This document shows, one piece after another, positions 48,206 to 59,810 of a stretch of 64,000 nt of DNA. Within the stretch, counting starts at the first letter, position 1. Each line of letters begins with the position of its first letter. The translations under genes were made by a program, and so were the position numbers. Source of the DNA: Fagopyrum homotropicum (Eukaryota; Streptophyta; Magnoliopsida; Caryophyllales; Polygonaceae); the NCBI GenBank assembly GCA_033239125.1, contig BSWB01000002.1, positions 4,559,001 to 4,623,000 on the forward strand, in the 5' to 3' direction. A model generated the notes under the pieces. It was not told the origin of the DNA, did no database searches, and was given only the letters and a program-made list of their open reading frames with translations.

Positions 48206-48437
48206 TCGTACATCCGGGATTCGTAATCGTGGTTACGAGTTACGTATCCATGAGAAAATTGACAGGGATCCGGAACCCGTGTCCGTGATGGTTACGGTTC
48301 CCTGATCGGTGATGATTATGACCGTTGTAATTGAAATGTTGTGTAATGGTAGTAAATTTAAAATATTACCGTTGTAATTCGATTGTTTTGTAATTCCATC
48401 GGATATATATATGGAGAGTCATAGAAGAAGTGTTCAA
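48206..48437 (+). other. Sequence upstream of the solo LTR, probably leader of the MULE relic
   Basis: No coding match recognised. Without the solo LTR and one TTCAA this sequence would be continuous with the 18-bp repeats and coding-like sequence at 50101. Confidence 0.4.
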
Positions 48438-50095
48438 TGTAACAACCAACGGCAAGTTGTGTCTGTCACTGCCCCCATTCTGAACTGGACAAGCGGTAAT
48501 CGCTTTGTTTTTCATTCGTTTTTATCTTCCTTTCATAGATAGAAGATCCGATCTTCTATCTTATGAGCCGATTTCCTTATCTTATTCTTAACCCTAAAAC
48601 GTCCTTCCTTCTATCTTTTCATCCATTTTCTATAAAATCCCATCTTCTCTTCTTTTTCTCGTTTCATGCATACATCGTTCTTCAACCCCGAAGCTGCAAC
48701 TTTGCTTCCCTCCTTCCCTTACTGAACGTGTAAGTCTCCTTCTCTGAGTTCTTCATCACGTCATGATCTGTTGCAAGTCTTCTCCTCTGTTTCGTTTCCT
48801 TCTTTGTTCTTCTCTTTTCTTCTTCTCCAAGGATCAAGTTTGAGTCTTGATTTTTTGTGGATCATTCCGTTGTTGATTCGTTGTTGTTTTCAGGCTCTTT
48901 TGGTTGAGTCTTGACATATGTGAATCAAAGGATCAAGCTATGGATTCCTTGTTGTGGTTCTGCTGTTGAAGGAAGCCCGAGGGTTGCTTGCTGTCACGCA
49001 ACCGCCCCGCGCCTCTGTTGTGTCGCCCCACGGAAAGAGCCCAGTTCCGCCCCCACACCTTTGTTCAGTCGCCCCCACGGTTTTGTCTTGAGTGTCCCCG
49101 TTCTTGGTGAGTTGTTTCCTTCCTTACTTTCCTTGTTCCTTCCCTTGGCCTTTGACATTGTTGTTGACCCTTAGTGTTTTGTAAGACTAAGGTTGAGACC
49201 TTAGCTTGTGGAGATCTCTTAGAGATCATTAAGACTATAAGTTATAGACTTCTAGAAACTGTTTCATGATGCCTTGTGTGAACATGTTTTCCTTCCTTCT
49301 TTTCTGTGGGAAACTGTGTTGTTACTGAGTTATCTGAGTGAGGTAAGTCTCTTGGACTTACTTAGTTGTGTTCCGTATATTTGTTTGATTGTTTTGTTTT
49401 GCTTGCGTTGTTGTTGTTTATTGTCATAACTGATAACCGGAACTAGGGTTGATTTTTGCAACCGTAATTGGCCCAAGTGTATTATAATCGGGCGGTTACA
49501 ACTTGTCCAGTTCAGAATGGAGAAAGTGGGAGGTGCTCTTGCGACCAGTCCAGCAGGTGATAGAAGGATGCATACGTTCTATTCCTGTTGGTGAAAGGGG
49601 ACAAATGCGAGATCGTAGCGATTCTCGTGTAACATCCATAAGTTGAATTAGTAAATGGATTAACCTTAATGAAAGATAATAACCGGCTGAGTGTGAGTAT
49701 GCTATATGTTTATATTACCTTATGTGTGTTTGTGCCTTTACAATCTTTCTGATATCTAGAATGTTAGCTAACGGTTTATACCGATGTTGTAGATGTCTTG
49801 CAGGATATAGGTGCTGCTGCGTGATCCGGATGGTGTTGTCATCCGGGGTTCCCGTATATTATAGGATGAGATCAAGTTTATATTTCAGTTGTTGTTTTTC
49901 CTTTGTTTTGAACTCGGCTGCGAGTCTTTTACGATTCCTTTGTTTAAACCTTTGGTTTTATAAGTTTTGGTTTTCATTTGTCTATGTCTTGTTGTAAGAT
50001 CCGTTGTGTCTTTGTCTTTGCTACTTTGAGGGTCAGAACCCATTGTGAGGTCCTAGCCCATAACGCTTTGAGTTCCTTGAACTTGGGGTATTACA
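48438..50095 (+). repeat. Solo LTR 1 of an LTR retrotransposon
   Basis: 1658 bp, starting TGTAACAACC and ending GGGGTATTACA, flanked by TTCAA at 48433-48437 and 50096-50100. TATAAAAT at 48631-48638 suggests plus orientation. It is homologous over most of its length to 59811-61584. Open frames inside are short and not conserved between the two copies. The lack of any internal domain makes it a solo LTR, the usual product of LTR-LTR recombination. Confidence 0.85.
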
Positions 50096-50149
50096 TTCAA
50101 AGCTCACAAAGCGTTCAAAACTCACAAAGTGTTCAAAGATCACAAACTC
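50096..50149 (+). repeat. 18-bp tandem repeat, three units
   Basis: TTCAAAGCTCACAAAGCG, TTCAAAACTCACAAAGTG and TTCAAAGATCACAAACTC. In frame it reads (FK-HK--) three times and runs into the coding-like start of the MULE relic. The solo LTR inserted at the edge of the first unit. Confidence 0.8.
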
Positions 50150-53045
50150 TCCGAAAAAGAGATACCGAAAATGACAACACAACACGATAATGACATGATT
50201 CCGTTCGATGATACAAAATTTAGTCACCCAGACGAATTTCTTCGACATTTTGAGGTAAGTATATTTAAACTTGTTGTAATTTATCATTAAAGTGAAAACA
50301 AGAATCCTTATTTCTGTCCTATGTGAACTAGGGTCTACCGAATTCACGTGATGAAGGGACCGATTATACGCACATGTTTATAATTCGCGGTTTTTTCCAT
50401 GATCGCGAGACCATGGTTGATTAGAGTTGATTCATGGGAGGAACTATGAACATGGTGTTACTCACAAGTAGATCATGGAGAAATGTTAGGGGATTCTTTA
50501 CGTTCGGTTTGACATGCAAACGTTTCAGAACCCCTCGAAAGAAGAAAGACGTTGATCCTGAATCGAGGCATCTTCTAGCCGAGAACACAAATCGAGAAAA
50601 GACGGATGTTCATTTGAGCTTGAGGGCGTGCAAAGAGAAGTTGATAAATGGATGTCGCATGTTATATGTGTGGTGAAAAACCATACACTTCTAGAGAAGT
50701 TAAAGGGACACATATGCTGGCCGATTGACGCAGAAACAGTTTTGGCGGGTGAGACATGAACTTAAGTCGGGTTTAAAGCCGAGGGATATATTGAAGCCAC
50801 TACAATTGGATGACCCCCCCCCCCCCACAACGTCACACCATAACACAAGTATACAATGTTGCTTTGAAAATTAGGATGCTACAAGCTGAAGGACGAGACC
50901 CACTCTAACAAGCACTCCACACACTAGAGCAACGTCGTTACTATGTCAATGTGAGGAGATGTCCGGAGTTATATTAGTTTCAGATTTTTTTTCATCATGC
51001 ATCCATATTCAAGACAACCACTCTACTTATTTCCTTACGTTATCATAATGGGCATGACATACAAAGCGGACGAGTAAGCTTTAATATACATTCATTTTAC
51101 GAGTCTTTAAATAGTACATGCATATTTACTTTCAAGTCCAGCAAAACTACAATCTTCATTTTGTTCCCTGTATAGGTACAAGATGCTGTTGTTAGAGGAT
51201 GTCGGTATCACTATCACGAGGTTGACGTTCGCAATAGCATTGTTTTCATTGCTAAGGAAAACTCAAATCATTGCGAGTGAGCATTAGGGAGACTTTGACA
51301 TGTGTGCGGAAATGTTACACCGGGGGTGATTATGACGGATAGAGAGATTGGACTTATAAGTGCACTAGGTGTCGTTTTTCCGGATGTGAAGCACATGATT
51401 TGCACAATTCATGTGAAATGCAATATTCATCATGATCTTGGGCGGTGACACGATCAAAAGAAGCCCAAGTAGTTTTTGCATCACACTACCATGCCCTATT
51501 TGAATCCAGATCTTTTGCTGATTACGAGAGGCGTTTGACTGAGATGAAATTGCATCGGAAATGTCATCCGATGTTGATGGAGTATTTGAAAACTACATGG
51601 ATAATCCCATACAAGGAGGCAGTTGTTAGAGCATGGTGCAACTTGCATCTTCATTTTGGCACGAGGACAATAAACGCATAAGAACTCAATCCTTTCTTAT
51701 TTATAAGTTTTCTAATTGTGAAAATGTAATGGTATATTGAATTGATAATGGTTCTTAGGCGTGAGTCTGCACCACTCTTTGTTGAAGAGACGTTGTGTTC
51801 GAGCGTGCTAGGGTTTCAGTTGGGGAGGAAGAACATCGACTTGATGGTAAATGATCAGATTGGAAAGATCCAAGCCTCCATAGAGACTTCACGATAGATG
51901 ATGTTGTTGGATGTGCGGGTTCCACTCTTTGATATGCTCCGGAACAATCTAAGCAACGAGTGCTTCCTTATATTGTTGGAGATCAACAACAAGACAAAGA
52001 AAATAACATAACAACATTACATGATTCATATTGGAGGGAAGCTCATGGAGTGTCTTGTGTGCATGAGTTCTCTCTTGCTATTAGGGCTCGAGTGCCGCAA
52101 CGTTTGGATCAGATCCATCCATATTGGAGGCAAGTACGATGGTAAAGAGTTGATCCGACCCTGGAAGATGATGTTCTCCACATTGATACAAACATTGTGT
52201 CACTCAACAACTTCAGGAAGCGAATGGACGCAAATTTTCTTACTAAAGATTAGATTGAGTGGATGACTTTAACATATAAGGACACTATACATTCGTTCTT
52301 TTCAACGTCGAGAGAACCAAAGCAACAGGTAAGAACTAAAGGAAGACTGCCAAAATATGGTATTCGTTCAACAAGAAGAGAACCAAGTGGGTTCGAACAT
52401 AATTTTGGATCGGCCCGTCCACGTCCTCGGGTTCGCCCACATAAGTCAAGTCAATAGGCGGAAGTTAAGGTTGAAGAGGCCGAACCGGGTCAATATGCTG
52501 AAGTTAAGGTTGATGTGGCCAAACCACATGAAAAGAAAACCATCTCCGGACGGTCTAAGGGTTACCCCTTCAAGGATGGTGAGATATAGAAGTTTAAGAA
52601 ACCATTCATCCTCACGGCGTATAGTGTAAAAGGTGATGGACATTGTGGATTTAGAGCCCTTGTCGTGGTTTCGGAATATTCGGATGAAGATTATTTGATC
52701 TTACGAAAGGAATTGACCACAAAGTTGTTCATTAGAAAAGACTTCTATGCAAAAGTAAGTATCTCTTTTGTTCCTTAACCATTGTTTGTTCATAAAAACG
52801 TTTATTCCTTCACCTTTATTTGGATTTTTCTCAATATTCGTCTTTCCGCTGGCCTATTGATAAAGTTATTCAGTCTACTTTTGGGACCGAGCCTATACCT
52901 TGCGGGCCTGAGAATTAGATGAAGATACCAAATGTCTGTTTGACAACAACGACATATTACCGTTGCGTAGTAATTATACTTGGATGTGTTCCTGAGACAT
53001 TTTTATCAATGATTATAATGGTTGAGGACCAAGAACCCAGACGGA
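50101..53045 (+). pseudogene. MULE transposase / FAR1-like protein with an OTU domain, broken
   Basis: Remnants in the order of plant MULE-type proteins with a C-terminal OTU-like domain. An N-terminal DNA-binding region spans about 50190-50690 (FTFGLTCKR, RACKEKLING). The transposase core spans about 51030-51430 (GVIMTDREIGLISALGVVFPDV, then MICTIHVKCNIHHDL). A transposase C-terminal segment follows at 51480-51680 (YLKTTWIIPYKEAVVRAW), then helical ESAPLF...IQASIETSR at 51755-51895 and a SWIM-like Cys/His stretch (GVSCVHEF) near 52045. The OTU Cys box GDGHCGFRAL is at about 52632-52660, followed by a GT donor at 52757 and a further OTU-like part at about 52850-53040. Many stops and frameshifts are present. 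Everything from 52008 on is also part of the tandem triplication. Confidence 0.75.
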
Positions 53046-56000
53046 GATTCGTACATAGCACCAAACATGATAAACAATATTGACAAAAGGTTGTCTAGGG
53101 TGTGATTTATACCGTCCATTATATTTATGGTTGAATTTTTAAACTATTATGGTATTCTAGTTTTAAAATTTAAAATCTAACTATGTTGATTATATCACTT
53201 ACTTAAAAAGAAAAAAATCGTATTTATTTTCAAATTTTTTGAAAAAATTTGTTGCTAGTTATAACGGTACAACTATATAATAATAATTATTGTTTACTAT
53301 ACAATTATGTACTAGTGTATTGTCCGCACTTTTTGCAGAGTTTTAAAAAAATTTTAATACTTATAAATTTATTTTTATATTTGTAAAATAAAAATCGGGA
53401 GGATGAAATTATAATCATTATTATATTTTTAATTCTCTTTTAAGTATTTATCTCTTCTAATTAATTATATATTTAAATTGATTTGTTAAGATATGTTTGT
53501 TGGTAAAAAAATCCGTAAAAATTTGAAAACTATTTTTATAAAAATATTTATTTAATATTTTTAAAAAAAATTTAGCAATCAATTTCCAAATTTATAATAA
53601 CATTTAGAGATCACTTATTAAAATAATTTTTTAGGCTTCGAGAAATATGACGTTGACACGACAATAGAGGCTTCTCCTTTAATAGATATAAGATAACAAC
53701 ATTACATGATTCATATTGGAGGGAAGCTCATGGAGTGTCTTGTGTGCATGAGTTCTCTCTTGCTATTAAGGCTCGAGTGCCGCAACGTTTGGATCAGATC
53801 CATCCATATTGGAGGCAAGTACGATGGTAAAGAGTTGATCCGACCCTGGAAGATGATGTTCTCCACATTGATACAAACATTGTGTCACTCAACAACTTCA
53901 GGAAGCGAATGGACGCAAATTTTCTTACTAAAGATTAGATTGAGTGGATGACTTTAACATATAAGGACACTATACATTCATTCTTTTCAACGTCGAGAGA
54001 ACCAAAGCAACAGGTAAGAACTAAAGGAAGACTGCCAAAATATGGTATTCGTTCAACAAGAAGAGAACCAAGTGGGTTCGAACATAATTTTGGATCGGCC
54101 CGTCCACGTCCTCGGGTTCGCCCACATAAGTCAAGTCAATAGGCGGAAGTTAAGGTTGAAGAGGCCGAACCGGGTCAATATGCTGAAGTTAAGGTTGATG
54201 TGGCCAAACCACATGAAAAGAAAACCATCTCCGGACGGTCTAAGGGTTACCCCTTCAAGGATGGTGAGATGTAGAAGTTTAAAAAACCATTCATCCTCAC
54301 GGCGTATAGTGTTAAAGGTGATGGACATTGTGGATTTAGAGCCCTTGTCGTGGTTTCGGAATATTCGGATGAAGATTATTTGATCTTACGAAAGGAATTG
54401 ACCACAAAGTTGTTCATTAGAAAAGACTTCTATGCAAAAGTAAGTATCTCTTTTGTTCCTTAACCATTGTTTGTTCATAAAAACGTTTATTCCTTCACCT
54501 TTATTTGTATTTTTCTCAATATTTGTCTTTCCGCTGGCTTATTGATAAAGTTATTCAGTCTACTTTTGGGACCGAGCCTATACCTTGCGGGCTTGAGAAT
54601 TAGATGAAGATACCAAATGTTTGTTTGACAACAACGACATATTACCGTTGCGTAGTAATTATACTTGGATGTGCTCCTGAGACATTTTTATCAATGATTA
54701 TAATGGTTGAGGACCAAGAACCCCGACGGAGATTCGTACATAGCACCAAACATGATAAACAATATTGACAAAAGGTTGTCTACGGTGTGATTTATACCGT
54801 CCATTATATTTATGGCTGAATTTTTAAACTATTATGGTATTCTAGTTTTAAAATTTAAAATCTAACTATGTTGATTATATCACTTACTTAAAATAGAAAA
54901 AATTCGTATTTATTTTCAAATTTTTTGAAAAAATTTGTTGCTAGTTATAACGGTACAACTATATAATAATAATTATTGTTTACTATACAATTATGTACTA
55001 GTGTATTGTCCGCACTTTTTGCAGAGTTTTAAAAAATATTTAATACTTATAAATTTATTTTTATATTTGTAAAATAAAAATCGTAGGATGAAATTATAAT
55101 CATTATTATATTTTTAATTCTCTTTTAAGTATTTATCTCTTCTAATTAATTATATATTTAAATTGATTTGTTAAGATATGTTTGTTGGTAAAAAAATCCG
55201 TAAAAATTTGAAAACTATTTTTATAAAAATATTTATTTAATATTTTTAAAAAAAATTTAGCAATCAATTTTCAAATTTATAATAACATTTAGAGATCACT
55301 TATTAAAATAATTTTTTAGGCTTCGAGAAATATGACGTTGACACGATAATAGAGGCTTCTGCTTTAATAGATATAAGATAACAACATTACATGATTCATA
55401 TTGGAGGGAAGCTCATGGAGTGTCTTGTGTGCATGAGTTCTCTCTTGCTATTAGGGCTCGAGTGCCGCAACGTTTGGATCAGATCCATCCATATTTGAGG
55501 CAAGTACGATGGTAAAGAGTTGATCCGACCCTGGAAGATGATGTTCTCCACATTGATACAAACATTGTGTCACTCAACAACTTCAGGAAGCGAATGGACG
55601 CAAATTTTCTTACTAAAGATTAGATTGAGTGGATGACTTCAACATATAAGGACACTATACATTCGTTCTTTTCAACGTCGAGAGAACCAAAGCAACAGGT
55701 AAGAACTAAAGGAAGACTGCCAAAATATGGTATTCGTTCAACAAGAAGAGAACCAAGTGGGTTCGAACATAATTTTGGATCGGCCCGTCCACGTCCTCGG
55801 GTTCGCCCACATAAGTCAAGTCAATAGGCGGAAGTTAAGGTTGAAGAGGCCGAACCGGGTCAATATGCAGAAGTTAAGGTTGATGTGGCCAAACCACATG
55901 AAAAGAAAACCATCTCCGGATGGCCTAAGGGTTACCCCTTCAAGGATGGTGAGATGTAGAAGTTTAAGAAACCATTCATCCTCACGGCGTATAGTGTTAA

Positions 56001-57065
56001 AGGTGATGGACATTGTGGATTTAGAGCCTTTGTCGTGGTTTCGGAATATTCGGATGAAGATTATTTGATCTTACGAAAGGAATTGACCACAAAGTTGTTC
56101 ATTAGAAAAGACTTCTATGCAAAAGTAAGTATCTCTTTTGTTCCTTAACCATTGTTTGTTCATAAAAAACGTTTATTCCTTCACCTTTATTTGTATTTTT
56201 CTCAACATTCGTCTTTCCGCTGGCTTATTGATAAAGTTATTCAGTCTACTTTCGGGACCGAGCCTATACCTTGCGGGCCTGAGAATTAGATGAAGATACC
56301 AAATGTCTGTTTGGCAACAACGACATATTACCGTTGCGTAGTAATTATACTTGGATGTGCTCCTGAGACATTTTTATCAATGATTATAATGGTTGAGGAC
56401 CAAGAACCCCGACGGAGATTCGTACATAGCACCAAACATGATAAACAATATTGACAAAAGGTCGTCTACGGTGTGATTTATACCGTCCATTATATTTATG
56501 GCTGAATTTTTAAACTATTATGGTATTCTAGTTTTAAAATTTAAAATCTAACTATGTTGATTATATCACTTACTTAAAAAGAAAAAAATCGTATTTATGT
56601 TCAAATTTTTTGAAAAAATTTGTTGCTAGTTATAACGGTACAACTATATAATAATAATTGTTGTTTACCATACAATTATGTACTAGTGTATTGCCCGCAC
56701 TTTTTGCAGAGTTTTAAAAAATATTTAATACTTATAAATTTATTTTTATATTTGTAAAATAAAAATCGGGAGGATGAAATTATAATCATTATTATATTTT
56801 TAATTCTCTTTTAAGTATTTATCTCTTCTAATTAATTATATATTTAAATTGATTTGTTAAGATATGTTTGTTGGTAAAAAAATCCGTAAAAGTTTGAAAA
56901 CTATTTTTATAAAAATATTTATTTAATATTTTTTTAAAAAATTTAGAAATCAATTTCCAAATTTATAATAACATTTAGAGATCACTTATTAAAATAATTT
57001 TTTAGGTTTCGAGAAATACGACGTTGACACGTGACAATAGACGCTTCTACTTTAATAGATATAAG
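52008..57065 (+). repeat. Three tandem copies of a 1685-bp unit
   Basis: Copies start at 52008, 53693 and 55378 (each at ATAACAACATTACATGATTC), spaced exactly 1685 bp; the third ends near 57065. Each unit holds the SWIM-to-OTU end of the MULE relic, a piece of the BAHD-region AT-rich block (53057-53310), and about 380 bp that look like a small non-autonomous element (CTAGTGTATTGTCCGCAC...TTTAATAGATATAAG). Copies differ by scattered substitutions and single-base indels only. TTTAATAGATATAAGATAA at the junctions links one unit to the next. Confidence 0.93.
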
Positions 57066-57725
57066 ATAAGATTGTCAGTAAACTTATCAAAACAAATAGA
57101 ATTTTTAATTAAGTAATAAAAAATCAAAAGATAAAAAGGTTAGGTTTAGATTTCAATTTTTTAACTTTAAGTGGTTACTGGTTATCCTATCATCGTCAGC
57201 TATAAAATTCAGTAAGACCGATATAATGATAACATTTAAAGTTAAAATATAATAAGCATAATTTAAAGTTGTAATACGAAACTGAAAGCGAAATAAAAAC
57301 ATAATAAATGTTAAAAAAAAATAATTAAAGAGAGAAGGTGTATCAACAAAGATTTGTTTAAAATTAATTAATTACTAATTAGATGAAGTTGGTAAACATA
57401 TCTCAATGATTTATTTTATTGTATTTTTAGGAATTAAATATTTAATCTTATCTACAATCTAGATAATTGTTGAAATATTACTTTAGGTTTTAATATATTA
57501 AGAAAAACTGAACAAAAAATCAAGTGGATTTCAATAAGATAACAAATACAAAATTAATTTGAAAAAGATAAAAATTATTTAGTAATAATTAAAAGAAAAA
57601 AACTAAATAAAGATATTATCCTGGATGGCATGTAAAATATTTAGAAAAAAAATTATTTTTAATTTATCAAGAAAATAATGTAAATATCTTATGACTTATC
57701 TGTAGGAAAAAATTATCCTGGAGGG
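57066..57725. repeat. AT-rich block matching 40785-41460
   Basis: Continues the homology to the left BAHD flank after the tandem array (AAAAGATAAAAAGGTTAGG; TCTACAATCTAGATAATTG; TTTTAATATATTAAGAAAAA). No coding sequence. Confidence 0.7.
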
Positions 57726-57935
57726 TAGGGTTGTGCAAAATCGGACCGGACCGAAAAACCGGTCCGGTCTATGGTCCATTTTTTTGAAAACCCGGGTTAC
57801 GATCCGGGTTCGGTTTTGGACCGTCACTCGGGTTGGACCGTAATATGCAAATATCCGGACCGGTCCAGTCCGGTAAAGTCCAGTCCTGTTCGACCCGGGT
57901 CCGGTTTTGGATCGAAAAACCTCACCAAAATATCA
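57726..57935. mobile_element. Small hAT-like element fragment
   Basis: Begins TAGGGTTGTGCAAAATCGG and is filled with CCGGTCCGG / GGACCGG words and their complements, typical of the subterminal region of non-autonomous hAT elements. Termini and target duplication were not resolved. Confidence 0.45.
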
Positions 57936-57969
57936 CAATTTAGGTACAAATTGGTCCTATTTGAACCGA

Positions 57970-58675
57970 TTTGTATTGCTTGAAACTCGAGAACTAAGAA
58001 GGTTTATCGCCTATTTCCAATAAGTATAGTATGAATCAATAAAAAAATTATAAAGTTGTAACGTAGTCGAGGATAATGAGTAAGAAGGTGATCGAGGAAT
58101 ATATTTGACATTGTATTGCTTGAAACTCGAGAACTAAGACATCTCAAAACTCTCGATCATTACCGTACCAATTGGGACAATCATCATCATCAGTCGAATC
58201 GATTGCTCAATATGATCGTCTCATTCAAATCTGTTTTTGCAGTAACTTATTGTCTTCGATCGGTCAACTTAATCGAACATATCATTATCATGCATTATGT
58301 TTTTCATATTAAGACCTCATAATTGATCTTATCTCCCTAATCAGTCAACTTTATTGGCTGGGTGACGTTGTAAGAACTTGATTAAGAAGCAATCAATAGT
58401 TAATATAATACGCATGTAAATATATCTAATCATTGCAATATTAGCAAATGCAAAAGCGGCTAAGTTTGTTTATTTGAATTTTTTTAATGGTAGTAGCTAT
58501 TGACTTAATTCTCATAAAAAGTAATGGTGTTATTGACTTAACCTTAGATAAACTATCATATTAAATTAAATTATTTTATTTTATTTTCGACCCAAGTATC
58601 TACTTGATAATAGTGTGGATGCAAAATATGAGTACAGCTCGAGTTGATCCTAACACAACATATAAGTCTATAATT
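57970..58675. repeat. Right copy of the BAHD downstream flank
   Basis: Matches 42870-43490 closely, with small indels. The match stops at about 58675, where the LINE ORF1 relic starts; the BAHD second exon expected beyond this point is absent. Confidence 0.85.
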
Positions 58676-58684
58676 TTTCCTATG

Positions 58685-59810
58685 GAGTACGCGCCCTCCC
58701 CGCCTTCCCCCCTAGCCCGTTTGAGCTCATACCTGAAGAGTTGATCATGACCAATAATCGAACACTTACCAACAATCACCCCCCTAACCTACCACCGCTC
58801 TCATATGATGAACTTTTCCCCACCGCTCTCAACCCCAGCCCGCCTCACCACAACCCATTCACCCCCACCATCTGCGTCGCTAAAGCCAATCACCTCCAGG
58901 AGACCATCTCACCACCTGAAGATCATCTAGTCCTCCATCCCACCTCTACACCTGTCACAGTGGCTTCCTGTGACAAGCGGCGACCCAGCTCCGCTTCCTG
59001 AGGCCACCCTTCCACCTCCCCCTAGCATGATGAGCCAAAAGCACCTTTAACCGACTCTTCTTTCTTCTATAAGGATATTGTCTCAAGGAATGCACTCTCG
59101 AAACATGTCCCCCTCACCTTTACTTTGAGGCTCGAGTATGGGACCATTAACTTCTCCCATGAAGATGTTGCTGACACCACTAATAAATGAAACCTTTCCC
59201 CGATCGGGTTCCCTATAGGCAGTCCCATTAGCTTCCAAAGAATGTCGGCATTCATTACCACTTTTTGGAACTCCATCTCTCAGCCCCAGATCTTACATAA
59301 ACGACAAGGGTGTCTTTATCTTCCACTTTGCTAGTGAAGATGACCTTAACTCTATTCTCCTTGGTAGTCCATGGGTCACCAACAGGTCCACCAACTTGAT
59401 CCTGAAGCGATGGTCCAAGGATCATAGTCTTAACTACTCTTGCTTGAGCTCCATTCCCATTTGGGCCACTCTCCGATCCACGACCTTGACTAATCTCGCC
59501 TTGGGTTTGCCCGTATTCTTGTGGACATTCATGCCTCCAAACCCCTCATATGAGAAGTGCACTTTAAAGGACCTGATTATATTATCATCCCACAAAAGAT
59601 CACATATGATTCGATTCCAATACATTTTTCTGAATGCCTACGTTTTGGGCATAGTTGCATGGCTACAAAACCTCACTCCAAACATTCCCTTAGCCGCAAA
59701 ATGACCACAAGACATCGCTCTTCAAGAGCCATGCCAAGCTCTAACTATCTTCCCCTCCTTCCTACTCCACATGACTCTTTCAAAATCACCATGCCTTCTA
59801 ACCCCATGCA
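58685..59810 (+). pseudogene. LINE ORF1-like relic (DUF4283 type)
   Basis: Plus-strand pieces resemble the ORF1 protein of plant LINEs: a Pro-rich N-terminus (58741-59001), then FHFASEDDLNSILLGSPW and LILKRWSKDHSLNYSCLSSIPIW (about 59320-59465), then a Cys/His knuckle-like IHFSECLRFGHSCMA (about 59618-59662). Several frame changes and stops. It is cut at 59810 by solo LTR 2. Confidence 0.65.

Noticed and set aside
48911..49174. Open frame in solo LTR 1
   Set aside because: Not conserved in frame in solo LTR 2 and without recognisable domains.
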